Below are positions 1 to 6,058 of a stretch of 44,961 nt of DNA, piece by piece; position 1 is the first letter of the stretch, and each line of letters starts with the position of its first letter. The DNA comes from JAAYZH01 sp964479695 (GTDB lineage: Bacteria > Bacillota > Clostridia > Saccharofermentanales > Fastidiosipilaceae), in assembly GCA_964479695.1 (NCBI GenBank), contig CAYZSO010000019.1:1-44961 (forward strand). Direction: 5' to 3'. The position numbers and the translations under genes were made by a program. The notes beneath the pieces are model-generated. The model was not told the DNA's origin and searched no databases. It worked only from the letters and a program-made list of their open reading frames with translations.

Positions 1-29
1 TGTCTTAGCCATTTAGGGGGTTTTTGTAT

Positions 30-464
30 ATGCGAAAAACCGACGGGAATTTAGGCTGCATTCATAATTCCGCAAGGAGCCAAATGGCTGAAACATTCCT
101 GAACGATTTGGGTCAAGGAAGATTCGTAGCCGAGAGCGCGGGTTTGGAAAAAGGCACGTTGAATCCAATCGTCGTCGAGGTTATGGCCGAAGTTGGTTAT
201 GATATTTCGCAAAACCAGACAAAATCTGTCTTTGAATTTTACAAAGAAGGCCGCGAATACGATTATGTAATCAAAGTCTGTGACCAAGCTGCCGCACAAC
301 AGTGCCCGGTCTTCCCTTCTCAAAAAATGAGTTGGAACTGGGACTTCCGTGATCCATCCTCATTCACCGGCACTCACGAAGAACTCCTTGCCCAGACTCG
401 TGTCGTGCGCGATGAGATCAAGAAGAAAGTAGAAGAATTCCTCAGCGTTGCTGTGCATGGTTGA
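30..464 (+). CDS. arsC: ArsC-like arsenate reductase (thioredoxin-coupled, LMW-phosphatase fold)
   Basis: Probably reduces arsenate to arsenite in the cytosol, using a cysteine relay recycled by thioredoxin. Seen: the P-loop CIHNSARS (Cys10 if ATG 30 is the start), a second cysteine pair in VCDQAAAQQC (about residues 84 and 92), and the WDFRDPSSF segment carrying the catalytic Asp, followed by a C-terminal helix RVVRDEIKKKVEEFL. Length (144 aa) fits the family. The ATG at 30 is preferred over a TTG at 24 because a G-rich ribosome-binding site lies at 16-20. Odd point: the strand before the P-loop is usually strongly hydrophobic, but here reads KTDGNLG, so an upstream frameshift or sequence error is possible. 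A related protein-tyrosine phosphatase is the alternative, but the three-cysteine pattern favours ArsC. It is one of only two plus-strand genes here; no arsenic regulator or pump is adjacent. Confidence 0.8.
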   Translation: MRKTDGNLGCIHNSARSQMAETFLNDLGQGRFVAESAGLEKGTLNPIVVEVMAEVGYDISQNQTKSVFEFYKEGREYDYVIKVCDQAAAQQCPVFPSQKMSWNWDFRDPSSFTGTHEELLAQTRVVRDEIKKKVEEFLSVAVHG

Positions 465-483
465 TTGGGTTGCGCATGTCCAG

Positions 484-532
484 CCGTTGTATGATCGCAG
501 CCTGGTATGGGCAAAGCCTGGTATGGTCGAAG
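484..532. repeat. 16-bp tandem repeat, about 3 units
   Basis: Units 484-500, 501-516 and 517-532 share the pattern CCTGGTATGGxCxAAG; the first is the most diverged. They lie just after the arsC stop and match the habit of this genome of carrying short tandem repeats in spacers. Confidence 0.75.
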
Positions 533-616
533 TGCAAACAATCAAAATAAGCTTACATCACTACTGGCAGAAGCTCATTTCACAAGATGAAGATATTCAG
601 TTGATGATATTCATTA

Positions 617-652
617 AATTAATAAAACCCCGCAAACCATTGGGATGCGGGG
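617..652 (-). terminator. Intrinsic terminator of tRNA-Val(CAC)
   Basis: On the minus strand a 7-bp stem CCCCGCA/TGCGGGG (646-652 with 628-634) is followed by a T-rich run (TTTTATTAATTT). It lies 8 nt past the encoded CCA end of the tRNA. Confidence 0.85.
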
Positions 653-660
653 CTATGTTA

Positions 661-737
661 TGGTGGGCGATACTGGGCTCGAACCAGCGACCTCACGCGT
701 GTGAAGCGTGCGCTCTGACCAACTGAGCTAATCGCCC
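661..737 (-). tRNA. tRNA-Val, anticodon CAC
   Basis: A full cloverleaf can be drawn: acceptor GGGCGAT/ATCGCCC, D-arm GCTC...GAGC, anticodon stem CACGC/GCGTG with loop TTCACAC (anticodon CAC), T-arm with TTCGAGC, and CCA encoded at 661-663. Reads GUG codons. It is a single-gene transcription unit with its own promoter and terminator. Confidence 0.95.
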
Positions 738-749
738 TTGAACAAGGAA

Positions 750-778
750 ATTATACGTAACTTAAGTGAAACCGTCAA
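750..778 (-). promoter_or_regulatory. Sigma-A-type promoter for tRNA-Val(CAC)
   Basis: TTGACG (778-773) and a perfect TATAAT (755-750) are separated by 17 bp. The -10 ends 12 bp before the tRNA 5' end, so the leader is only a few nucleotides long. Confidence 0.9.
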
Positions 779-930
779 TCAACCAAATTTTTTTCGTGGG
801 TTTTTTGAGGGGCTTTGAGGGCAATTTCAGCGATTCGCAGAAAACATGGAGGCTGGAGTTAGTCCCACGGCTCATTTGTTGTGACTTCCCTCACAAAGCG
901 TCAGTGTCTATTGACACCCGAACCTAATTT

Positions 931-1245
931 GAAGATATACGCAAGCTAGATGACATGTCATGCATAAACTTCGGCTCTATCATGCACATAAAAGCAAATT
1001 TGGAGATATGCGCAAGCTGGGTGGCGTGTCACGTATAAACTTCGGCTCTAGCATGCACATTTAAGTAAATTTGAAGATATGTGCAAGTTGGATGACGTGT
1101 CACGCATGAACTTCGGCTCTATCATGCACATTTAAGGAAAGTTGGAGATATGCGCACGCTGGGTGACATGTCATGTATAAACTTCGGCTCTATCATGCAC
1201 ATAAAAGCAAATTTGGAGATATGCGCAAGCTGGGTGGCGTGTTAT
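931..1245. repeat. 71-bp tandem array, 4.4 units
   Basis: Units start at 931, 1002, 1073, 1144 and 1215 (partial), an exact 71-bp period. Each unit has a GATATxCGCAAGCT-like start, a dyad such as ATGACATGTCAT, and the invariant ACTTCGGCTCTA. Units 4-5 repeat units 1-2 almost perfectly (one change over about 78 bp, 952-1029 against 1165-1242), so there is a 213-bp higher-order copy. There are no unique spacers, so it is not a CRISPR. No convincing gene overlaps it. It occupies the 738-1641 gene-free stretch together with two hairpin repeats; I see no other gene there. Confidence 0.9.
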
Positions 1246-1416
1246 TCAATACGGTAAACTGCCAGAAAACGATTCACAGGAACAATACGTTGTCAAAAAA
1301 CGTATCTACAACGCCAGAACCCCACAACAGCACCACCTCACAACGGCAAAATGACCATGAACGAGGTTCCGCTGCCTTGCTCACAGTCGACCAAAACCGC
1401 TCCGCCATAGAAAACT

Positions 1417-1448
1417 ACTACAAATGTTTAAAAATAAACTTATGTAGT
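1417..1448 (+). repeat. 32-bp hairpin repeat, copy 1
   Basis: An imperfect palindrome bounded by ACTAC and GTAGT, with an A/T-rich centre (TTTAAAAATAAA). It is preceded by the family flank CCAAAACCGCTCCGCCA. Copies 2-4 are at 1559, 8643 and 18377. Confidence 0.85.
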
Positions 1449-1558
1449 CGAGTAGAAACAATACGCAGCCAAAACCGTTCCTTCTTAATCTCTCAACAAC
1501 AGAAGAACTACAAAAAGGAACAATACGCCGTCAAAACCGCCCCGCCACAAAAAAACTC

Positions 1559-1590
1559 ACTACATATGTTTGAAATTAAACCTATGTAGT
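1559..1590 (+). repeat. 32-bp hairpin repeat, copy 2
   Basis: Same 32-bp length and ACTACATATG...TATGTAGT ends as copy 1. The flank AATACGCCGTCAAAACCGCC precedes it (from 1522). A flank-only copy, AATACGCAGCCAAAACCG, sits between copies 1 and 2 near 1460. Confidence 0.85.
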
Positions 1591-1641
1591 CAAATCACCG
1601 CCGAACCCGATCCCGCCTAACGTGAACTTGCGCCGACTATC

Positions 1642-2706
1642 TTACCTACCAGCACCAGCGCCTGCACCAGCACCAGCGCCAGCACCATCACCAGCGTCAC
1701 CCACCGAATCCGCCTCAGAAGCCGGCACCGGCTTTTGATACGGAACACGCCTGTTGCGGTAGAAATACACAGCAGCAAAAATCGCCAACACGAAGAACGC
1801 AATCTCCGCAATGCTGACGATATTAGAAAGTGTCGCATTGTCACCAATCATCATGGGCACAACAGAGCCAACGAAGTTATACACCATGTGCATGACGATC
1901 GGAATCAAGATCGATTCAGACCAGATATACGCAGCCGCCAGCGCCATGCCGGCAACAAAAGCATACACCCCCTGCACCAAATTCCCATGGAAAAGCGCAA
2001 AAATCAAACCATTCAAAATAATCGCCAAGCCCGCCGGCATAAAGCGCCTCATCTCCGCAAGAACAATCCCGCGAAACAGCAGCTCCTCAGCTATCGGAAC
2101 AAGAATGGCCACCCCAATCGTGAGCAGTAGTAAATTGTCACTGGAAATCGCCTGAGAAAGATTATCGTAGCCTTGCAGCATGTCCCGGAAATTAGGCAGT
2201 GTCGAAGCCAGGAAATTCAGCAGCCACATCCAGAGAATCGCGAAACCCATACAGCCAAGAATCATCGTAATCGAACTCACCCAATCCATTGGCCGGCCGG
2301 GTCTGGTCAAGACATAATAACGCTCCTTGTTCTCACGCGAACGCAAGAACAGTGCGTAAATCACAATTTGAACAACCGAATAAATCGAAGCCAAAAGTGC
2401 AAAATTATCGTACAACAGCTTCATCAGAGCCTCGCTAAGCGCTTGGCTGCTCCCAATCTGGAGTCCCTGCAAGACTTTTGGATCCCGAAACCCAAGCACG
2501 AAGATAAACACCAACTGAATCACGACAGAAGTCATGAGGTGAATCACCATGAATACAACGGGAATAAGTATGGAGCCGGCGTCAAACCCCGGTTTCCTAT
2601 ACGAATATACAGAATACTTAGTTACGCGATTTTTGTCGGAATGAATTCCAGAACTACTGTCATTTGGGCCGAAATAGCCCGGATCGTAAGGATCATTTTT
2701 TCCCAT
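1642..2706 (-). CDS. CPBP-family intramembrane protease (CAAX/Abi type)
   Basis: A membrane glutamic protease-like protein of 354 aa. Seen: a polar N-terminus of about 40 residues, several hydrophobic segments, and the three CPBP motifs in order: EELLFRG (E207, E208, R212), the FALFHGN motif (H240) and HMVYNF (H273, N277). The family processes prenylated or small peptides, or protects against bacteriocins; the substrate here is unknown. The C-terminus is a low-complexity Gly-Ala alternation (GAGAGAGAGAGAGR) from a hexanucleotide repeat at 1645-1690. It is last in the minus-strand run after the two DUF1292 genes, separated from them by two minisatellites, so it may have separate transcription. 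A weak AGG lies 6 bp before the ATG. Confidence 0.88.
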   Translation of the reverse strand: MGKNDPYDPGYFGPNDSSSGIHSDKNRVTKYSVYSYRKPGFDAGSILIPVVFMVIHLMTSVVIQLVFIFVLGFRDPKVLQGLQIGSSQALSEALMKLLYDNFALLASIYSVVQIVIYALFLRSRENKERYYVLTRPGRPMDWVSSITMILGCMGFAILWMWLLNFLASTLPNFRDMLQGYDNLSQAISSDNLLLLTIGVAILVPIAEELLFRGIVLAEMRRFMPAGLAIILNGLIFALFHGNLVQGVYAFVAGMALAAAYIWSESILIPIVMHMVYNFVGSVVPMMIGDNATLSNIVSIAEIAFFVLAIFAAVYFYRNRRVPYQKPVPASEADSVGDAGDGAGAGAGAGAGAGR

Positions 2707-2748
2707 AAAGGACCTGCGCTTTCTTAGCGATTATCGAAACCTCATCCT

Positions 2749-2792
2749 GAGTAACTTCTGGGTAACTTCTGAGTAACTTCTGGATACCTTCT
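2749..2792. repeat. 11-bp tandem repeat, 4 units
   Basis: Four head-to-tail units of GAGTAACTTCT-type sequence (2749, 2760, 2771, 2782). They are followed directly by a half copy of the dispersed GGCCAAAGCC palindrome and then by a 14-bp array. Confidence 0.9.
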
Positions 2793-2800
2793 GGTGGCCA

Positions 2801-2898
2801 AAGCCGCCTCCATCAAGCCGCCTCCATCAAGCCGCCCCCATCAAGCCGCCCCCATCAAGCCGCCCCTATCAAGTCACCTCAATCGAGCCACCCCAGCG
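2801..2898. repeat. 14-bp minisatellite, 7 units
   Basis: Units AAGCCGCCYCCATC begin at 2801 and repeat every 14 bp, the last two diverged. Two further broken units lie at about 2929-2955. The first unit is continuous with the right half of the dispersed palindrome (GGCCAAAGCCGCC at 2796-2808). The array fills the spacer between the DUF1292 gene ending at 2961 and the CPBP gene starting at 2706. Confidence 0.92.
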
Positions 2899-2960
2899 GC
2901 GTCGCAACGGCAACTCCGCGACAACACGCCGCCCCCATCAAGTCACCTCATCAAGCTATG

Positions 2961-3311
2961 TCAGACGGTGCTCTCCATGCGCTTGTAGAAAGCATTGAAT
3001 ACTTTGTCAAGTTCCTCGGAGTCGCGGATGGATTCGTAATACTGCTGGTGGTCATCACTCTCGAGCTGCCGCATGATCACAAGCTGAGGCTCCGTGTGAG
3101 TCCCGGTTTCCGGCTCGTAACTGGCCATGCAGACATAGACCCGGCCAAGCATGCGAAAGGTGTCGAGCTTATAAAGGTAATATTCATTCCCGTTATCCAG
3201 GTCCTCGATGACCATGAGGTCCTGGTCGGGGCTGATATTAGCAGGAAAAGGCCGAGCTTTCGCTCGATTCTTTTCCTGCTTCATTGAATTCTTTTCTTGA
3301 TTTCTAGCCAT
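2961..3311 (-). CDS. Small DUF1292-like protein
   Basis: A cytosolic protein of 116 aa with a basic N-terminus (about 22 residues) and a DUF1292-like core: DLMVIEDLDNGNEYYLYKLDTF, a beta-hairpin ending in VYVCMASYEP, and a C-terminal helix SEELDKVFNAFYKRM. It appears to be a diverged paralogue of the neighbouring upstream DUF1292 protein, whose stop is 23 bp away, so the two are probably co-transcribed. Function unknown. No clear ribosome-binding site precedes ATG 3311; an internal ATG at codon 10 is a possible alternative start. Confidence 0.7.
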   Translation of the reverse strand: MARNQEKNSMKQEKNRAKARPFPANISPDQDLMVIEDLDNGNEYYLYKLDTFRMLGRVYVCMASYEPETGTHTEPQLVIMRQLESDDHQQYYESIRDSEELDKVFNAFYKRMESTV

Positions 3312-3334
3312 GACTTGCGAATTAAGACGGAAGA

Positions 3335-3850
3335 TTACTCTTCGTCATCTTCCTCTTCATCTTCTTCATCTTCTTCATCTTCTTCGTCGTCTTCGTCATC
3401 GTCGTCGTCATCTTCGTCGAATTCTTCATCTTCTTTTGCACAAAGCTCTTCATAGAAGTCCGCGACGCGTTCGAACTCATCATCCTCGAGAGTCTCGAAA
3501 CCATCGGTACCATCTTCCATGGTCACGACTTTGGCAAAAATAGCCTCCGGATCTTCGTCTACTGATAAGAGAACGCAGTAAACTTCACCTTCCATCTCGA
3601 AGTCATCCGCCAGATAGAAGGTGTACTCCTCACCGGTCTCCTCGTCGATCATGGTGATGGTGTACTCTTCGAGATCTTCCGGCAAAATGTCGTCAAACAC
3701 TTCACTAGCATCCTTCATCTCATGATGGTGATGCTCGTGGTCATGATCGTGATCGTGATGATGGTGATGATCATGGTCGTGATCGTGATCGTGATCATGG
3801 TTGTGATTGTGCTCAGACAAATCGATGATGTTATCATTCTCGTCGTTCAT
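3335..3850 (-). CDS. DUF1292 protein with His/Asp-rich tract and poly-acidic tail
   Basis: 171 aa in three parts. Residues about 13-44 are almost only His and Asp (alternating HD, runs of H4-H5). Residues about 55-125 are a DUF1292 domain (YTITMIDEETGEEYTF... VYCVLLSVDED). The last 40 or so are nearly pure Asp/Glu. The start is ATG 3850, because GAGGAGG lies 6 bp upstream; an in-frame start 15 bp earlier lacks that signal. DUF1292 genes normally sit behind ruvX and ireB, as here, but their role is unknown. The His/Asp tract resembles metal-storage or metal-chaperone segments, so Zn/Ni/Co binding is an inference. The DNA (3335-3420 and 3720-3815) is low-complexity and could vary in length. Confidence 0.88.
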   Translation of the reverse strand: MNDENDNIIDLSEHNHNHDHDHDHDHDHHHHHDHDHDHEHHHHEMKDASEVFDDILPEDLEEYTITMIDEETGEEYTFYLADDFEMEGEVYCVLLSVDEDPEAIFAKVVTMEDGTDGFETLEDDEFERVADFYEELCAKEDEEFDEDDDDDDEDDEEDEEDEEDEEEDDEE

Positions 3851-3902
3851 AAGGTTCCTCCTCAAAATGCTTACGCCTTGCTGCTACTCTAGTCTATCGT
3901 CA

Positions 3903-4331
3903 TCAGAGTTTGCGACGTTGTTCTTCTAAGTAATCTTGGAGGATAATCTCCGCGGCTACCTGATCGACCACATCCCGTCGATTCTCTCTTCTCACATTGC
4001 CATCTCTCAGAAACTGATGCGCCATCACAGTCGTCAAGCGCTCGTCGCGGAGCGTCACCGGAAGGCCTGTCGCCTCCTTAAGTTCCGCAGCAAAAACGAG
4101 GGTTTGCTCTTCCTTCTCACCCGGACGGTTATCCGTGCGTTTCGGCAAACCCAAGACAATTTCTGAGATCTCATGTTCGCGGGTAAGTTCCGCAATTCTG
4201 GCAAGAGCCCACGTTTTATCGACGCCATTCCAGCGAACCGTTTCAATCCCTCTGGCTGTAATGCCTAGAGGGTCACTCACCGCTACACCGATCCTGGCCA
4301 TACCGTAGTCTATGCCCATTAAGCGCGTCAT
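3903..4331 (-). CDS. ruvX: YqgF/RuvX family Holliday-junction resolvase-like nuclease
   Basis: 142 aa, the usual family length, with an RNase H-like fold. Seen: the N-terminal catalytic strand MGIDYG (Asp8), GLPKRTDNRPGEKEEQ after strand 3, the LRDERLTT motif, and the closing DVVDQVAAEIILQDYLEEQ with the third acidic residue. In other bacteria this protein acts in 16S rRNA 5' maturation and/or Holliday-junction cleavage. GGGGAG lies upstream of ATG 4331. Position between ireB and DUF1292 is the conserved Bacillota order. Confidence 0.95.
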   Translation of the reverse strand: MTRLMGIDYGMARIGVAVSDPLGITARGIETVRWNGVDKTWALARIAELTREHEISEIVLGLPKRTDNRPGEKEEQTLVFAAELKEATGLPVTLRDERLTTVMAHQFLRDGNVRRENRRDVVDQVAAEIILQDYLEEQRRKL

Positions 4332-4349
4332 TACCCGCTCCCCGATCCT

Positions 4350-4425
4350 TACTCTCTGGCCTTCGCAGGCCGCCGTCGACGCCTTCGCAGGCTCCGCGAG
4401 GCCTCCACAGGCCCTCTACCTGATC
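4350..4425. repeat. GGCCTTCGCAGGC-type repeats in the ireB-ruvX spacer
   Basis: Three imperfect copies of a small self-complementary motif (GGCCT-TCGC-AGGCC near 4351-4364, GCCT-TCGC-AGGC near 4381-4392, AGGCCTCCACAGGCCC near 4400-4415) fill the 98-bp spacer. They could fold on either strand, but there is no T-run, so I do not call a terminator. Confidence 0.6.
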
Positions 4426-4429
4426 CTTC

Positions 4430-4687
4430 TCAGCCCTTCTCAATATCGTCAAGATACTGACGGATGATCACTTCCAGGAGCTCATCGCGTTCCATACGGC
4501 GGATCACGCCTCTGGCGCTGTTGTGGTTCGTAATATAGGTGGGGTCACCCGATAGGAAATAGCCGACAAACTGGTTGACAGGGTTGTAACCCTTCTCTTC
4601 CAGAGCGTGCAAAACCTCGGTCATGATCTCCTTGACTTCTTCGCTCTTATCCATCTTCATACTGAAGCGCGTTGTTTCATCGTGCAT
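4430..4687 (-). CDS. ireB: IreB-family regulatory phosphoprotein (UPF0297)
   Basis: 85 aa, matching the family along its length: N-terminal DETTRF, EKGYNPVNQFVGYFLSGDP, YITNHNSARGVIRRMERDE and the closing IIRQYLDDIE. In enterococci IreB is phosphorylated on N-terminal threonines by the PASTA kinase and influences cephalosporin tolerance; Thr5 and Thr6 here are in the equivalent region (inference). AGGAGG lies 8 bp before ATG 4687. Found in the usual ireB-ruvX-DUF1292 order; alaS, often its other neighbour, is replaced by mtaB here. Confidence 0.95.
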   Translation of the reverse strand: MHDETTRFSMKMDKSEEVKEIMTEVLHALEEKGYNPVNQFVGYFLSGDPTYITNHNSARGVIRRMERDELLEVIIRQYLDDIEKG

Positions 4688-4735
4688 GGCGGTATCCTCC
4701 TGCCCTATTTTGCATCCTGACTTTCACCTAGTTTA

Positions 4736-6058
4736 TCATAGTACATTGACCATTTCAGCGTTAATTCGGTTGTCTTTTCCATCATGTAATTGAACGTTCA
4801 CAATCTGTCCCTCTTTTAGGACAGAGCCCTCGTCGCCTCCGTCCGGCAAGCAGATGTAGAGGTAGTCCGGGGTGTACCCTTGCCAGTTTCCGGCCTCATC
4901 GCGGTTCTCCAAGAGCACCTCGCAGGTTCGTCCCTTGGCCTCGGCAAACGCCTTTTGTTGCAAGCGGTTACCGAGGGAGATCATGAGTTCGGAGCGGGCT
5001 TTGGCCAAAGCCGCCGGAACCTTCCACTTAAACCCCACAGCCTTCGTTCCAGGGCGCTCCGAGTAGCGGAAGACGTGGAGCCTCGAGAACCCGATCTCCT
5101 CGGCAAATGCCAGCGACTCCTCGAAATTCTCTTCTGTCTCTCCGGGGAAACCCACGATCACATCGGTGGTGATCCCGCAGACCGGAAAGGCCTCACGAAG
5201 GCGGCTCACCACCTCGCGGTACTTCGCTGTGTCATAGTTGCGATTCATGGCCTTCAGCACAGCATCCGAGCCGCTCTGAAGCGAAAGGTGGAAATGCGGG
5301 CACAGCTTCGGAATCGCCTTGATTTTCTCAACAAAAGCCTCCGTAATCGACTGCGGCTCAAGCGAAGACAAGCGAATCCTGCGGATCCCCTCAACTTCTG
5401 CCAACTGGGCAATAAGATCCGCAAGCGCCTCGGGGCCTTCCCCGCGGTCGGCGCCATACGAACAGACGTGGATTCCGGTCAGCACAACTTCTTGGAAGCC
5501 TTCCGCCGCCAGCTGCTCCGCCTCTGCCAGAACATTGGCCGCTTCACGGCTCCGCACACGCCCCCTGGCATACGGAATCGCACAATAAGAACAAAAATTA
5601 TTGCAGCCGTCTTGCACTTTCAGGTACGCGCGCGTTTCTTGCTGCTGCGTCACCCGGCCAAATTCCGCATATTCACGCTCGCGGCCGATCTCCACCCGGT
5701 CCGGCTGCGTGCCGTACTGCAGAAAATCCTCAACGGTTGTCACCAAGTTCTCTTTGCCGCTGTTGCCGACACAGAGGTCAGCCGGCAACTCATCAGGCGC
5801 AAGCTCGGCTTGGCAACCGATGGCCACTACGAGGGCCTCAGGATTCTGTTTCTTCGCGCGATGCAGCAGTTGACGCGATTTGCGCGCGGCCTCCGCCGTG
5901 ACGCCGCAGGTATTCAAAATGTAGATATCTGCCTTGCCACTGTAGTCCACAACTTGATAACCGGCTGCGGTAAAACTCTGCGATATGGCATCTGATTCAT
6001 AACGATTGACCTTGCAGCCCAAATTCTCCACGGCGACAAGGCCTCGGGTTTCACTCAT
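4736..6058 (-). CDS. mtaB: tRNA t6A37 methylthiotransferase MtaB
   Basis: A radical-SAM enzyme of 440 aa that converts t6A37 to ms2t6A37 in tRNAs reading ANN codons. Seen: an N-terminal UPF0004 domain with three cluster cysteines (C15, C51, C82), the radical-SAM triad C152-x3-C156-x2-C159 in CNNFCSYCAIP, GRVRSR after it, and a C-terminal TRAM domain (about 370-435). The start overlaps the rnr stop by ATGA, so translation is coupled. The dispersed palindrome lies in the gene (4997-5012) and encodes ALAKA in a region that is normally a charged helix. MiaB and RimO are the alternatives; NLGCKVNRYESD and the RGRVRSR segment favour MtaB. Confidence 0.93.
   Translation of the reverse strand: MSETRGLVAVENLGCKVNRYESDAISQSFTAAGYQVVDYSGKADIYILNTCGVTAEAARKSRQLLHRAKKQNPEALVVAIGCQAELAPDELPADLCVGNSGKENLVTTVEDFLQYGTQPDRVEIGREREYAEFGRVTQQQETRAYLKVQDGCNNFCSYCAIPYARGRVRSREAANVLAEAEQLAAEGFQEVVLTGIHVCSYGADRGEGPEALADLIAQLAEVEGIRRIRLSSLEPQSITEAFVEKIKAIPKLCPHFHLSLQSGSDAVLKAMNRNYDTAKYREVVSRLREAFPVCGITTDVIVGFPGETEENFEESLAFAEEIGFSRLHVFRYSERPGTKAVGFKWKVPAALAKARSELMISLGNRLQQKAFAEAKGRTCEVLLENRDEAGNWQGYTPDYLYICLPDGGDEGSVLKEGQIVNVQLHDGKDNRINAEMVNVL
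4997..5012. repeat. Dispersed palindrome GGCTTTGGCCAAAGCC (in mtaB)
   Basis: A perfect 16-bp palindrome, extended on one side by GCC. Read as ALAKA in MtaB (PAALAKARSE). Confidence 0.95.

Noticed and set aside
448..726. 92-aa plus-strand open frame after arsC
   Set aside because: It runs through a tandem repeat, a terminator and the tRNA-Val gene on the other strand.
931..1245. CRISPR array
   Set aside because: The 71-bp units are contiguous, with no unique spacers, and no cas genes are present.
1173..1589. 138-aa plus-strand open frame
   Set aside because: It is built from the 71-bp array and hairpin repeats, with no ribosome-binding site and no domain.
4880..5995. 371-aa plus-strand open frame
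   Set aside because: Antisense shadow of mtaB, whose radical-SAM motifs are clear on the other strand.
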